Origin: Nannochloropsis salina CCMP1776
Lineage: Eukaryota; Sar; Eustigmatophyceae; Eustigmatales; Monodopsidaceae
Direction of reading: 5' to 3'
Length of the DNA: 64,000 bases
NCBI GenBank assembly: GCA_004565275.1
Contig: SDOX01000006.1
Coordinates: 806,001-870,000 of the forward strand
The notes beneath the pieces were generated by a model. The model saw only the letters and a list, made by a program, of their open reading frames with translations. It did not search any database and had not been told where the DNA came from. The position numbers and the translations under genes are program-made. Below, one piece after another: positions 19,577 through 29,964 of this stretch; position 1 is the stretch's first letter, and each line of letters starts with the position of its first letter.

Positions 19577-20530
19577 ATGGTTGAAAGTAAACACACGTTG
19601 GCCGAGACAATACAGCCTTTCGCATGCGGCGGCCTAAGTGCCTGTTTCGCTAGTAGCATCATCCACCCAATCGATCTTGCCAAGGTTCGTCTGCAGCTCT
19701 TTGCCACCCTCAACCCAGGCGTGAAGCGCCCAAGTGCTGTGAGCGTGATTGTCAACCTTGTAAAGACCGATGGCATTACGGCTGCGTATGCGGGCCTGAG
19801 CGCCTCGTTGATGCGACAAGCCATCTACGGTACGGCACGAATCGGATTGCACAGAACATTTTCTGATAAACTGGAAAAAAGCACGGGCGGATCTATCCCA
19901 TTCTGGATGAAGACTCTTAGTGGTATGGCATCAGGAGCTATTGCTGTATGTATCGGAACGCCATTCGATGTGGCGTTGGTGCGCATGCAAGCAGATTCCA
20001 TGAAGCCTCTCGAGCTGCGAAGAAATTATAAAAATGTTTTTGACGCAATAGGTCGCATATTCACGGAGGAAGGGCCAATGCGACTCTATGCGGGTTTGGC
20101 ACCTAATGTGCTGCGCGGCATGTCCATGAATGTAGGTATGCTAGCCTGCTACGACCAGGCGAAAGACGCCATCTCCGCGCACGTGACCAAAGACCTCGAC
20201 CCCAAAAAGCCCTCTCTGCTCACCAACCTGCTTTCCTCCGCCGTGGCTGGCTTTACGTCGGCTTTTTTTTCCTTACCCTTTGATATGCTGAAGTCTCGTA
20301 TGCAAGACATGAAGCCAAACGCCCAAGGTAAGATGCCGTACTCAGGACTCGCGGACTGCACCCTGACGATCTTCCGTCAAGAGGGCGTCCTCGCTTTTTG
20401 GACGGGATTTCCCGCATACTACGGGCGCTGTGCGCCGCACGCCATGATTATTCTTCTCACAATCGAACAAGTGAACAAGATATATCGCTCTGTCTTCCTT
20501 TCGCCCAAGTCCGCACCACTTGTCGCGTAG
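19577..20530 (+). CDS. Mitochondrial carrier, oxoglutarate/dicarboxylate (SLC25A10/11) subfamily
   Basis: Intronless, 317 aa, the usual size of a mitochondrial carrier. The ATG at 19577 is the first in a frame that is open from further upstream. Three tandem repeats of about 100 aa carry the carrier signatures PIDLAKVRLQ, PFDVALVRMQ and PFDMLKSRMQ. The second-repeat sequence GTPFDVALVRMQAD and the GYKNVF-like RRNYKNVFDAI, with the closing EQVNK, match the oxoglutarate/malate carrier best (human GTPAEVALIRMTAD, GYKNVFNAL, LEQMNK). Six membrane helices in the inner mitochondrial membrane are expected. It likely exchanges dicarboxylates such as malate and 2-oxoglutarate; substrate is inferred from subfamily only. 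Confidence 0.88.
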   Translation: MVESKHTLAETIQPFACGGLSACFASSIIHPIDLAKVRLQLFATLNPGVKRPSAVSVIVNLVKTDGITAAYAGLSASLMRQAIYGTARIGLHRTFSDKLEKSTGGSIPFWMKTLSGMASGAIAVCIGTPFDVALVRMQADSMKPLELRRNYKNVFDAIGRIFTEEGPMRLYAGLAPNVLRGMSMNVGMLACYDQAKDAISAHVTKDLDPKKPSLLTNLLSSAVAGFTSAFFSLPFDMLKSRMQDMKPNAQGKMPYSGLADCTLTIFRQEGVLAFWTGFPAYYGRCAPHAMIILLTIEQVNKIYRSVFLSPKSAPLVA

Positions 20531-21213
20531 GTCCTGCTGCCTGCCCGGCCCCGATACACGCCGAAGAAGGAAAAAATGGTCTTAGAAATCTGATCGGGGT
20601 CTAGTGCGCGGTGACTGGTTGATGGACACAAACAGTAAGTCAAAGTGGACGCCAAGACGACAAGTGAACAAGGATTCTGAGAGAGATACTTTTTTACACC
20701 TCCCGGTGTCATGGTGTGACGAGAGAAAGTATCGAAGAACCCACGTTCGCGTCAAGGTGGTAATGACGCAGAACGCTTCATGGCTTTTTTGTAAACATTA
20801 ATCTACAAATGCACACTTGATAGCCAGGGCTGAACGTGCAGCTGACATATCGGGAGGGTGTCTCGGAAGCTACACATAATTAGTGCTGATGTGAACCTCG
20901 TTGTGCCAATTTTGTAGCAGGACGAGCAAGAATGAACCATGCAAAGAATTTGATATGCGGGTGATAACGTAGCCACAGCTTCCAATAGGATGTAGTCAAC
21001 AAAAGCTACACATCGGTTTGTACCTTTCCCCACCAAGCGAAAATATTCGTACACACCAGGATTGCTTTTATCGAAACTTGTTTATTTAATCGGAAGTGCT
21101 GCAATATTAGTATCAAGTTTCTTGAGACTACCCTCACCGTAATAAAGTGCTCTGCATCATCATAAATCATATGCTTCTTGCTACAGATGGGAACATCTCT
21201 ATGTTGACGGTCG
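20531..21213. other. Intergenic, no gene seen
   Basis: About 680 bp between convergent stops. Small open frames on both strands have no family likeness. It probably contains both 3' UTRs. Confidence 0.5.
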
Positions 21214-21888
21214 TTAGGCCTCCTCCCGCGCTTTGTCGCGATGCTTCTTGTGTTTTTTGTGCTTCTTCTTTTTGGCCTTCTTCATTTCCTTTTCAGACTC
21301 GGAATCCGACTCCGTATTATCACGGTGATCTTCCCCCTCATCCTCCCCTTTCTCAATTTTTGCTGATGTAGATGGTTTGGCGGTTTCCCCTTCAACGGCG
21401 TTTGTGGCCCCTCCGCCGCCGCCGCTCCCGCTTTGGTTGGCCTTGTAATCGGCAAGTTTGTCCTGATATAAGGTCTTCTCTTTCACGGCTAATTTTTGGT
21501 ACTTCTCCTTCTCCTCCTCATTCAAATTTTTCCAATCATTGGCCAGCACTGTCATAAGCTCTGTCATCTTGGCTTCCGGTTGCTCCGCCCGCAAAGTTGG
21601 AGTTTTCTCGCATACATACAATTGATACCCGCTTTTAGGCCGCTTGGGCAAGTCTGGATCTCGCTTCGCGGCCCTGCGCTTTTTTCCTCCATTCGTTTCC
21701 TCAGTACACTTTTCTTCGGGTAAGTTGAGCACGGCCTCAAGCGTCGCTTCATCTCCTGCAGCTAACTTAGCAAAGATGGCGGCATGCTGAGCAGCAAAGG
21801 CGGCCTGTTTCTGAAATAGCTTTGCGAAACATAGCGCAAGCTTTTGAAAGTCTAGACCATGGCCGCTCCGATCGCCACCTTCTGACAT
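21214..21888 (-). CDS. HMG-box protein with acidic and Lys/His-rich tail
   Basis: Intronless, 224 aa. A helical N-terminal region (LALCFAKLFQKQAAFAAQH) precedes one HMG box at about residues 78-148: PKRPKSGYQLYVCEKTPTLR, the Trp of NDWKNLNEEEKEKY, and a third helix ending KLADYK. The tail is Gly-rich, then acidic (DEGEDHRDNTESDSESE), and ends in a KKKKHKKHKKHR run, a likely nuclear signal. Single-box proteins of this type bind DNA without sequence specificity and bend it. No start ambiguity: MSEGGDRSG follows a non-coding upstream. Divergent with Ku70, with a possible tiny ORF between them. Confidence 0.85.
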   Translation of the reverse strand: MSEGGDRSGHGLDFQKLALCFAKLFQKQAAFAAQHAAIFAKLAAGDEATLEAVLNLPEEKCTEETNGGKKRRAAKRDPDLPKRPKSGYQLYVCEKTPTLRAEQPEAKMTELMTVLANDWKNLNEEEKEKYQKLAVKEKTLYQDKLADYKANQSGSGGGGGATNAVEGETAKPSTSAKIEKGEDEGEDHRDNTESDSESEKEMKKAKKKKHKKHKKHRDKAREEA

Positions 21889-21961
21889 GACACAGTGTCG
21901 GTTGATTAGTACCGAGTCCTTTTTTGAGGGGAAGGGAGTGGTGAGGGTATTATGGCGGGTG

Positions 21962-22069
21962 TTACAGCTTGGCGCGCTTATGATGTATGATCTTCTTGTT
22001 GTGGTACTGAGCGACAGAGGCCAAAATGCCCAGGCCCGTAAACAGAGGGACCCAAAGTCTTGAGTTCAT
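21962..22069 (-). CDS. Candidate tiny membrane protein, 35 aa
   Basis: A short complete frame reads MNSRLWVPLFTGLGILASVA, then QYHNKKIIHHKRAKL and a TAA. It has one predicted membrane helix with a basic C-terminal tail, the typical build of small subunits of mitochondrial or ER complexes. The frame begins just after an acceptor-like TGCACTTAG, so it might be the last exon of a gene whose first exon lies at about 22451-22225 (a frame starting MPHCRLRAQLKLL). No family recognised. Composition and TM pattern are the only support. Confidence 0.35.
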   Translation of the reverse strand: MNSRLWVPLFTGLGILASVAQYHNKKIIHHKRAKL

Positions 22070-22626
22070 CTTACTAAGTGCATGTGCGTGCAAATTAACT
22101 TGTGGTTCGAGCCAATGTGTGCTCCAGCGCGGCGCTTCTCGAATATCTTCAAGCCTCAGGTCCTGACTTTCCCGCCCCCGCCGGGGTATCTACGACCCCA
22201 CGACCCGGCAGTGGCCGCCTTTACGGGCCCTGGTCCATCGGCACGGCGCGGCCTCTTTTTTGCGTCCGATTCTTCCTCGCATCGCACCTATGTCCAATTG
22301 ACATCCCAAGCTTGTCGGTCGGAGTTGGCAGATTGCACAGTGATGCCATCGCTCTTGCTCCCATCGCTTCCTCCCAGCTCTTGCTCGGCCCTATCATAGG
22401 ATAACCTTTCTGCAATAACTTCAATTGGGCACGCAGCCTACAATGAGGCACGTCCTTACACGTTTTGGAGTATGATAGGGAGTTTTGCGAGCGTTGGTCG
22501 CAGAGGAAGCCGCAGAAGCATGATGGATGAAGATTAAGGGGCCCGCAGTCCTGTACTTACTGATGAATTTTACTTCAACTCTTCTCTCGGCTACTCAGGT
22601 ATTGAGGTACAAAGTCTGCTTTCATT
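22070..22626. other. Intergenic between the 35-aa ORF and Ku70
   Basis: About 560 bp. Both strands have open frames of about 100 codons (22082-22404 plus in two frames, 22221-22451 minus) with no recognisable domain. Part may be 5' UTR of Ku70 or an exon of the small minus-strand ORF. Confidence 0.4.
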
Positions 22627-24769
22627 ATGTTAGCCGAGAATGATATGGAAGTGAATGACAGTGCAGACGAGGAGAATGGATTCTCTAAGGATTTTGACGT
22701 AATTGAAGATAATCTGATGGTGCTTATTGATGCGCGGCCCCCCATGCTGGTGGAAAATGTCCAAGGCACGGTAGGTGACAGGGGGGTGCGTAGGCAGTAC
22801 CCGGGGAGGAGCAGGCCTCAGGATCTTGCGTCATCTTATAGTAGAGATAAACTTATATGATGAGACATTTAGCCAATTACCTGGTTTTACTCTTCGCTTA
22901 TAGGTGCCTTTGGTGACAGCTTTGGGTATTATTCATCATGTGCTAAAACGCAAAATTATGATCAACCAGCGGGACCACGTTGGAATCCTCCTCTTTGGAG
23001 CAGAAGCAGTGGACGAAAATGGAGAAATTGTAGGCTCGGGAAATGCAAAGTTCTCGGACATATCCTGCATGAGTCAGGTTTGGGGGAATCAGGTCCATGA
23101 GTTACAGACATTAGGACAGCCAACCGCCAAGCGGATCAAACAAATCGAACGGCTCTGCCATGAAGACACCAATATTATGAACGGGCTATGTCTCAAGCAC
23201 GCACAAAATCTCCATGGCTCTTCTACGTCGGCGGCGCTGCGGGACGGTCTTAGAGCATGTCTTCGGATGCTCGAGGGGCAGTCCAGAAAGGAATTGGACA
23301 GTCGGCGGATCTGGCTGTTCACCAATGAAGATGATCCCTCCCAGGTGAACGATCCCAGCCAGGTGATAAAGGACGCTCGGGAAGGAGGCGTCGAGATGTG
23401 GGTATGGCACTTCCCTGCGCAAGATGGTCGCGAATTTAACAGAAATAAATTTTACGAGCCCTTGCTAGCTGTACCAACTCGATTCGTCCAGGACGGGTAT
23501 GAAATAGCCGATGAAAAGGATACAGGGTCTTGTACAAAGATGATAGATGCAGGATCTGGAGATGTGAACTCGCTCCTGCTAGGAGCCCGGACACCTCTGT
23601 TCAAGAAACGCCGTTACGTGCGTACGAAATGGCACATATCTGTGGATCCACCCATTTCTCTCGATGTGGCATTCTACAAGACCATTCAACGATGTCGTAA
23701 GCCGATGCCCGTAAAACTAGCAGCTGTGTCAAACAGGAGACTGGCCACCTCCACCAAGTGGATGAGTGAGGACCTAGTGCAGTACGTGGACCCCGAGCTC
23801 GACGTAGCATGTGGCTTGGAGTTTGGAAAAGGCGGCGTCACTATTCCGCTTTACAGCGCTGCATACGAAATGAAGCAGCGCGTGTGCCAAAGAGATCCGG
23901 GCCTGCATCTTTTGGCCTTCCTTCCGGCAGAAGAGTTGGCTTGGGAGCTAAACGTGACCAGCAGTACCCTGATTTATCCAGAGGAGATGGCTCTCAAAGG
24001 TTGTACGCGAGCCTTCTCTGCTCTCCGAAAAGCCATGCTCCAGCAACATAAGATGGCTTTGGTCCGGCTCCACATCAATGCGGTGTCGTATCCACGTCTG
24101 GCTGTGCTCCTTGCACCACCTGCCACGCCCGGTCTGGAGCTGATAGTTCTACCTTTTCTTGACGATTTGCGCGCCATAGAAAGCCCACATTTGGAGAGTT
24201 TACCTACGCTGCCAAGCATGGATCAGAGAGAGGCTGCGAAAAGTGTGATTTCACGTCTAGCGATGAGGTGGGAGGAGTACTACCAAGGCTATAGCAATCC
24301 CGGTTTGCAAAAATTTTATGCCGGCTTGCAAGCCCTGGCCCTAGAGCAATCAGATGTAGACTGGAATGAGTTGGCAGACGACCGAACATGGCCGGATGAG
24401 AAAGAGTTGCTGGGACGGACGGGTGAGGCTATGCGCGGTTTGTGGGAATCAAGCCGCGATCCGGACAAGGTCCTGAACGGCGGGTCAAGTGGAAAACGTA
24501 AGTCAACAGTCGCGGGGGGGAATAGGCTTCTTTCTTTGAAAAAAGAAAAAAGGGTGGTAAAAGACTCAGGTAAGGCAGTAAAGGGCCATCATGATAATGT
24601 AAAAAGTGAGTTTGAAGCATTTGAGGGAGCTCAAACAAGAGAAGGACTTTCCAAACTGACAGTAAGGAAGCTTAAGGACCTTTGCCAGGAATTGGGATTA
24701 CACGTCTCCGGCAGGAAAAACGACCTCATCGATTGCCTTCTTTCACACAAGGGTAGTGGATTATGTTAA
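22627..24769 (+). CDS. XRCC6: Ku70, DNA end-binding subunit of non-homologous end joining
   Basis: Two exons, 22627-22770 and 22904-24769; 2010 nt, 669 aa. The N-terminal von Willebrand A domain has EDNLMVLIDARPPML, RDHVGILLFGAEAVDE and RRIWLFTNEDDPSQV, the last close to Ku70's RIMLFTNEDNP. The Ku core beta-barrel follows (about residues 260-480). The C-terminus carries a SAP DNA-binding domain, LSKLTVRKLKDLCQELGLHV followed by GRKNDLIDCLL, which identifies Ku70 rather than Ku80. A Lys-rich linker before SAP is a likely nuclear signal. Ku70/Ku80 rings load on broken ends and recruit the ligase machinery. The intron is 133 bp with clean GT-AG. Same strand as the DAHP synthase downstream. Confidence 0.92.
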
Positions 24770-25835
24770 GGCAGAAAAAATGTTTGATCAAGACTTACTC
24801 CCGTACATGACAGACAAGAAAGAGAAGTATGCTTGTAGAATTGGTCTAAAATAGCAGTCATGACTCTTCTTATGTGTAAACCGACTTGCAATGTTCAATC
24901 AACGTATTCGACGCAATATTTATCTCTTAGACATTCTGATCCTAAGGGGTTTCTGAACCTTTCCTGGACGGTTTGGTGCTGTGACCAATCATATGGTACC
25001 ATTCTTCAATATTCAATGATGCTGCGTACCCATTACAGATAGTCGGTCAATCATTTGTCCGTCACCACCACGTGATTTAGGCTGGATAGTTACTGTGGTG
25101 CCCGACGATAGTGCCAGCCTGCCTGTGCACTTAAGCTGTTTCCATGCGCCTGTGTCTCCGAGTGTCGTCCACCCGCTCCGACGTTTTTTCCGGCCCTCCC
25201 TTCGCATTGTAGCGTGGGACGTGAATACGTGTGCTTTTTTGTTTGTGCTTCACTCTCTTATGGATCCATACATGATTAATCATTTTATTTTGCGTAACCA
25301 TCAGCCTTTGTTCTGGGTCCGGAGCCCGCATTGACTTTTGTCTTCGGAAGGGTTGGGCCATACCAGGAGGTTGGCTCCAACGGCTCGAGAGCTCCCGGGT
25401 GGATGCTCGCCCGCCCCATGTCCCCTCATGCCTCAATGGTGGGAAAGCGTTCAAGACCCCCCGTGTTCCGTTGATCTCTTTTCCAGCGCATCTCCCTTTT
25501 TCTAGGCGCTCAAGTGTGCTACGCGGTATACTTACGGCTTGTAGAGAGTCATTGTTGAATGATGGCATGCACGACATCATATGTATCGCTTCCTTAGCCA
25601 CCGGGCAGGAACACTGTCATGAAGTGTTGCTTTGATTACCTTGAGTGAAATGCTTGATTGAATGGTGTTATGCATGCAATGATGTGCATGAACTCTTACC
25701 TAGTGGAGTCGAAATGCCATTTCGAGTTTTTTAATGGTACCTGTTCTTGTCCCCCTCCTCGGCCGTTGGTCTCAGGTTGAATATCCACTGCTCACCAGTC
25801 GCTCTCTTTACTGCACGAAACGTGTCCCAGAGTTA
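24770..25835. other. Intergenic, no gene seen
   Basis: About 1.07 kb between two plus-strand genes. Open frames on both strands (largest 25131-25601 minus) have no domain, no membrane pattern and an odd composition. It probably holds the Ku70 3' UTR and the DAHP synthase promoter. Confidence 0.5.
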
Positions 25836-27824
25836 ATGACTGTCAAGATGTGTTCGTGGCTGTCGGCTGCGAGCTTGGTCGCCGCACTGTTTTTCTTGGA
25901 GTTGGAGCAAGGAAGGGCATTTCTTTCAATGGGAAATCCGAAACTGGTCAGGAGCGGTCCCTCGGCGTGTGGACGTGTGCGTGGTTTTGTGAGCGCGGTG
26001 CAATCCGTGCCGCCTCCTAGTACTGCAAGCATAACTTCTTCTTCGTCATCTTTGTCGCAAAAGGCTCCTTGGTCGCCTGATTCCTGGCGCAAATTTACTC
26101 CACGCCAAATGCCTATTTATGACGATGAGGTAAGCCATTATGAATCTGTCATCAAAAATAGCCGGTATTCGGAATTTTCGCATCAATGTAGTGAGCTAAC
26201 GCTGTGTCTTATTTTTTATTATTGAAAGGAGGAACTCGTGAAAGTAGAGCATGCACTGGCTAAGTCGTCACCACTGGTGTTCGCAGGCGAGTGCCGTCAG
26301 CTTCACGAACACTTAGGTAAGGAAGAAATGCATGGCACAGCTTTCATGCTCGTGCACATGCAAAGCCCTGTACGTTATCGCTGTCTGATGTCAAAGTTCG
26401 ATGTGTTCCCACTCGATTGCCATTGAGAAAAGCTTTTAACATTTTACTTATTCGATGAGTAATGTCACCTCTCTCCGGCTGACAGCCAAAGCTGCCATGG
26501 GTCAGAGCTTTTTGCTTATGGGTGGGGACTGCGCAGAAAGTTTTAAGGAATTTCACGTCGACACTATCAGAGATACCTTTCGTGTGCTCCTGCAGATGGC
26601 ACTGGTCCTGACGTTCGGCGGGTCCATGCCCGTCATCAAGGTAGGCCGAATGGCCGGCCAGTTCGCAAAGTAAGATGAGGTTGTGAGGCCAACGATGTCC
26701 TATAGGAAAACATCTTCTCTATAAAGCATACAACAACATCGAGCCTAGTCCATCTTTGACAGTATTTGACTCATTCTCAATACTCTGCCAGGCCTCGTTC
26801 GGAGCCGCAGGAGGAGGTGAACGGCCTGAAATTGCCGAGCTACCGAGGAGACATAATCAACAGCGAGTCTTTTACTGAAGAAGCACGGCGCAACAATCCC
26901 TGGCGCATGCTCGATGCGTATCATCAGTCCACTCAAACGCTGAATATCCTCCGAGCCTTCGCGACAGGTGGCTATGCCGACATCTCGCGCCTGCACGCCT
27001 GGAACCTGGACTTTGTGGAAAAATCCGAGGAGGGCAGTCGGTATCGGAAACTGGCGTCAAAAGTCGACGAATCCTTACGATTTATGAAAGCTATCGGCGT
27101 AAATACGGAGTCTGCTACATTCAAACAGGCACAGTTTTACACTGCGCACGAATGCCTCCTGCTTTCTTACGAGCAGGCGCTGACCCGTCAAGACTCCACG
27201 ACTGGGAAGTGGTACGATTGCTCGGCGCATATGCTTTGGATCGGAGAGCGAACTCGACAGCTTGATGGGGCGCACTTGGAATTTACTCGCGGCATTGGGA
27301 ATCCTCTCGGTGTTAAGATTTCGGACAAGATTACCCCCGATGAGCTTCTGGAGGTAATTGACAACTTAAACCCCAACAACATACCTGGCCGCCTCTCCCT
27401 CATTGTGCGCATGGGCGCGGACAAGCTACGAGAACATCTTCCGGCACTTATACGAGCTGTTCAAAAGGAGGGTCGCTTTGTGGTTTGGGTGTCAGACCCC
27501 GTGCACGGTAATACGATTAAGGCGGAGAATGGTTTGAAGACACGACCCTTCGAGAAGATTCGGGATGAATTGCGAGCTTTCTTCGATGTTCACGACCAGA
27601 TGGGCACGCATCCCGGTGGTGTGCATTTAGAGATGACAGGTAAAGACGTGACTGAGTGCATCGGCGGTACCATCCAGGACATTAAAGTGGACGACCTAAA
27701 CAAGCGCTACCACACGCATTGCGACCCTCGTCTCAACGGCGTACAAGCTTTAGAGCTGGCTTTTCTAATCGCCGAACGGATGCGTTCACGCACTGGACTT
27801 CCACCCCTCTTCAACGACGCCTAA
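25836..27824 (+). CDS. DHS: Class II DAHP synthase, plastid-targeted (shikimate pathway entry)
   Basis: Four exons: 25836-26129, 26229-26316, 26486-26669, 26792-27824; 1599 nt, 532 aa. It condenses phosphoenolpyruvate with erythrose 4-phosphate. Class II (plant/AroAII) signatures: [100 protein letters not shown], and [17 protein letters not shown] ending near THCDPRLNG. The N-terminus ([20 protein letters not shown] and then GRAFLS) is a signal peptide with an AF motif, indicating plastid import by the bipartite route. MTVK at 25836 or MCSW at 25848 can be the start. All junction phases agree. Confidence 0.95.
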
Positions 27825-28409
27825 AATACCTGGAATTGAAATTCTCAAGTAGTAAGCGGAATGTGTAGCGTGTTCGATTCTCGCGGAGGAACCCGCGATA
27901 TACGACGAGGTTGATTGTGGGGACTCAAGTTACGCATGGTACTCTGATACATGCACGTACATGTTGAGCTTTTGGAAGGAGAAAGAGAACTTTAATCTAA
28001 AATAAAGGGAGGTAGAGGATGTGACTCTTAATATTCGATATTGTGTTTAAGTAGTCGATATTAAACGCAAATGTCGCGTAAGTTCACTGGCGACACCGAT
28101 CTGAGGAAGAACTCTCTTCTATCGTGTTCAGAAGTCACTATACATACATCTCTTCCTATCTTCAGAAGCCTCCTTTCTCGCTGTGGAAGGGAAGGAAAGT
28201 GAGGAAACCCGCAAGACAGCCAGCCTACAAAGAGTAAAAGTAATGACAACACGAAAATTGGCCACACCCAAGGATCAAAGGGGAGATTGTGAGTTTTCAA
28301 CCTTATGTCTAATTCTCTATGTGTTTAAAGGCCTTAGCTCGTCAGATATCTGCATAGGATTCTGTCTGTGCAGTGAGTCGGTACATTTTTGGAACGTTTT
28401 GTTGGATCT
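27825..28409. other. Intergenic, no gene seen
   Basis: About 585 bp between convergent stop codons. Nothing recognised; a T-loop-like TTCGATTC near 27873 does not fold into a tRNA context. Confidence 0.5.
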
Positions 28410-29559
28410 CTATCTGGGGATGTAAGCCCTCGGTGTCACAAACGTTGCACAGTCGGACAGTACACTTGAAAAGTGCCCCTTTCGATTGAGCGCGAAAAAG
28501 AGCGCTGCATGGTAGTACCACAGTGGACGACTGCGAAGAGGATAGCGAATCACTCTCACCACCTCCAAAATTGGAGCAAAGTCAAGTATTGGAAGGGTGG
28601 CGAGAAAGCTGCGTGTTGGTCCGGGCAGTAAATCTTCCTCTGGAGTTAAAATCCAACGAAGAAAAGGACGTTTCCACTTAACTCCACTTGATGGAGTGGC
28701 GCCAAGAATGTTTTCGATCAGTTCTAGACCGAGCAAGTGAAACTCTATCTCCACAAATATAATTGATAAAGGTACATACTGGCTACGATTGCTCGTGACG
28801 TGCAGCGATATTTTTGCTAGTTGGCCATTTATAATTGTCTTGCTCGATTGAAGACGAATGGGTAAGGGACGAACTCTGGGTTTCGCTATGTACTGTGGGA
28901 TACGTAGGGACGGTGGAATGCTGTCGGAGAGGGGAATGCTGCATACGAATCGAGGACTTGACGGCGACGCCGAGGGTACTCTGTCAATCGCCTCTAAAGT
29001 CTGATCAGGTATTGGTCGCACAAATTTTGGGTTGCATACAATGGAGGCTATCTGGGAAGTTAGGTCAACGAACTCCACTTCCATCGGATAGCTGCTCAGG
29101 GTTCGTAGACAAGCTACAGACGTGGGACGTCAACAGGACGCTTCCCTTGAGTGAAATTACGATCTCTTTCGCTTAAAAATTAATAGTGAGATCTTCCACC
29201 ATGGCGTGACTTGCATTTAAGTGTGATCGACCAGGAGTGACATTATTTTTCAAAGAGATTTTACGAGTCATGGACTTCAACTAAAAAGGCAGCGGTTCCA
29301 AACCCTCTTCGACCTAGACACGGGGATTGCGTTAAAATTCATTCAAATCCCACGATTCTTTACGAGTAGACATTTCAGCTATGTCACTTCCATGAGGCCT
29401 TGGGAGACTTCTGTCTATGTAATCGAAAAAAGAATCGAAGCCGTGCTTCCAGGTGTGCGTATTTGCTACTCGCACAGCGCGTGACCGCCCATCAGCACGA
29501 ATGATGTGGGATGTGTTTAGACGAGCACCTATAGTCTGGGATGGAAGAGGCCCGTCCAT
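28410..29559 (-). CDS. Unrecognised protein, two exons
   Basis: Two exons, 29559-29364 and 29113-28410; 900 nt, 299 aa. The donor (GTAAAG) and acceptor (GTCTGTAG) are in the same phase and the joined frame has no stop, which supports the model. The N-terminal part reads MDGPLPSQTIGARLNTSHII and RVANTHTWKHGFDSFFDYID. The middle is Pro/Ser-rich. The C-terminal 150 residues alternate hydrophobic strands (LSIIFVEIEFHLLGLELI, LATLPILDFAPILEVVRVI), suggesting a beta-rich fold; an arrestin- or trafficking-type beta-sandwich is a guess only. No signal peptide is apparent. Divergent with the THUMPD1-like gene. Confidence 0.5.
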
Positions 29560-29964
29560 ACTGCCCTCATACCTAGTCCCCGGGAAAATTAGAGCATTGA
29601 GTCTGTGATTGCTTGTTTAATTCGAGAAATTCGTCTGGAGCTTCACCCATTTCGTCTTCACGTCATACAATCTTTCCCGCGCCAAGCGTCCCGTTCCAGC
29701 ACCAAACGTTGTTGCGCGCAGTGGTTGTCATGTTCTGTCACGAAAGTGCTGACGAAAAAGCCTGCAGAACATAAAAAGGTCCGGGACGACCACGCTGGGA
29801 GCGTACGCACGTCGGACGTGCTAGAAGGCGAGGGAGCTCGAAGGCCCGAGCCCCGCCATGCCCACCCCCCGCGAACTCCTTCCTGCCCGAAGCTTTCCTC
29901 ACCATACGCCCCGCTTTTAGCATTTTAGTTTAAATTCGATTTGACAAAGACACAGTGCTGCAAC
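29560..29964. other. Head-to-head intergenic region
   Basis: About 405 bp between two divergent start codons. A plus-strand open frame (29605-29928) here has no family likeness. Confidence 0.4.

Noticed and set aside
23809-24051. 80-aa frame inside Ku70
   Set aside because: Shadow of the Ku70 coding exon in another phase.
25131-25601. 156-aa minus-strand frame in the Ku70-DAHP synthase gap
   Set aside because: No domain, membrane pattern, splice support or convincing start.
27860-27900. tRNA gene
   Set aside because: A T-loop-like TTCGATTC is present, but I could not build acceptor, D and anticodon arms around it.
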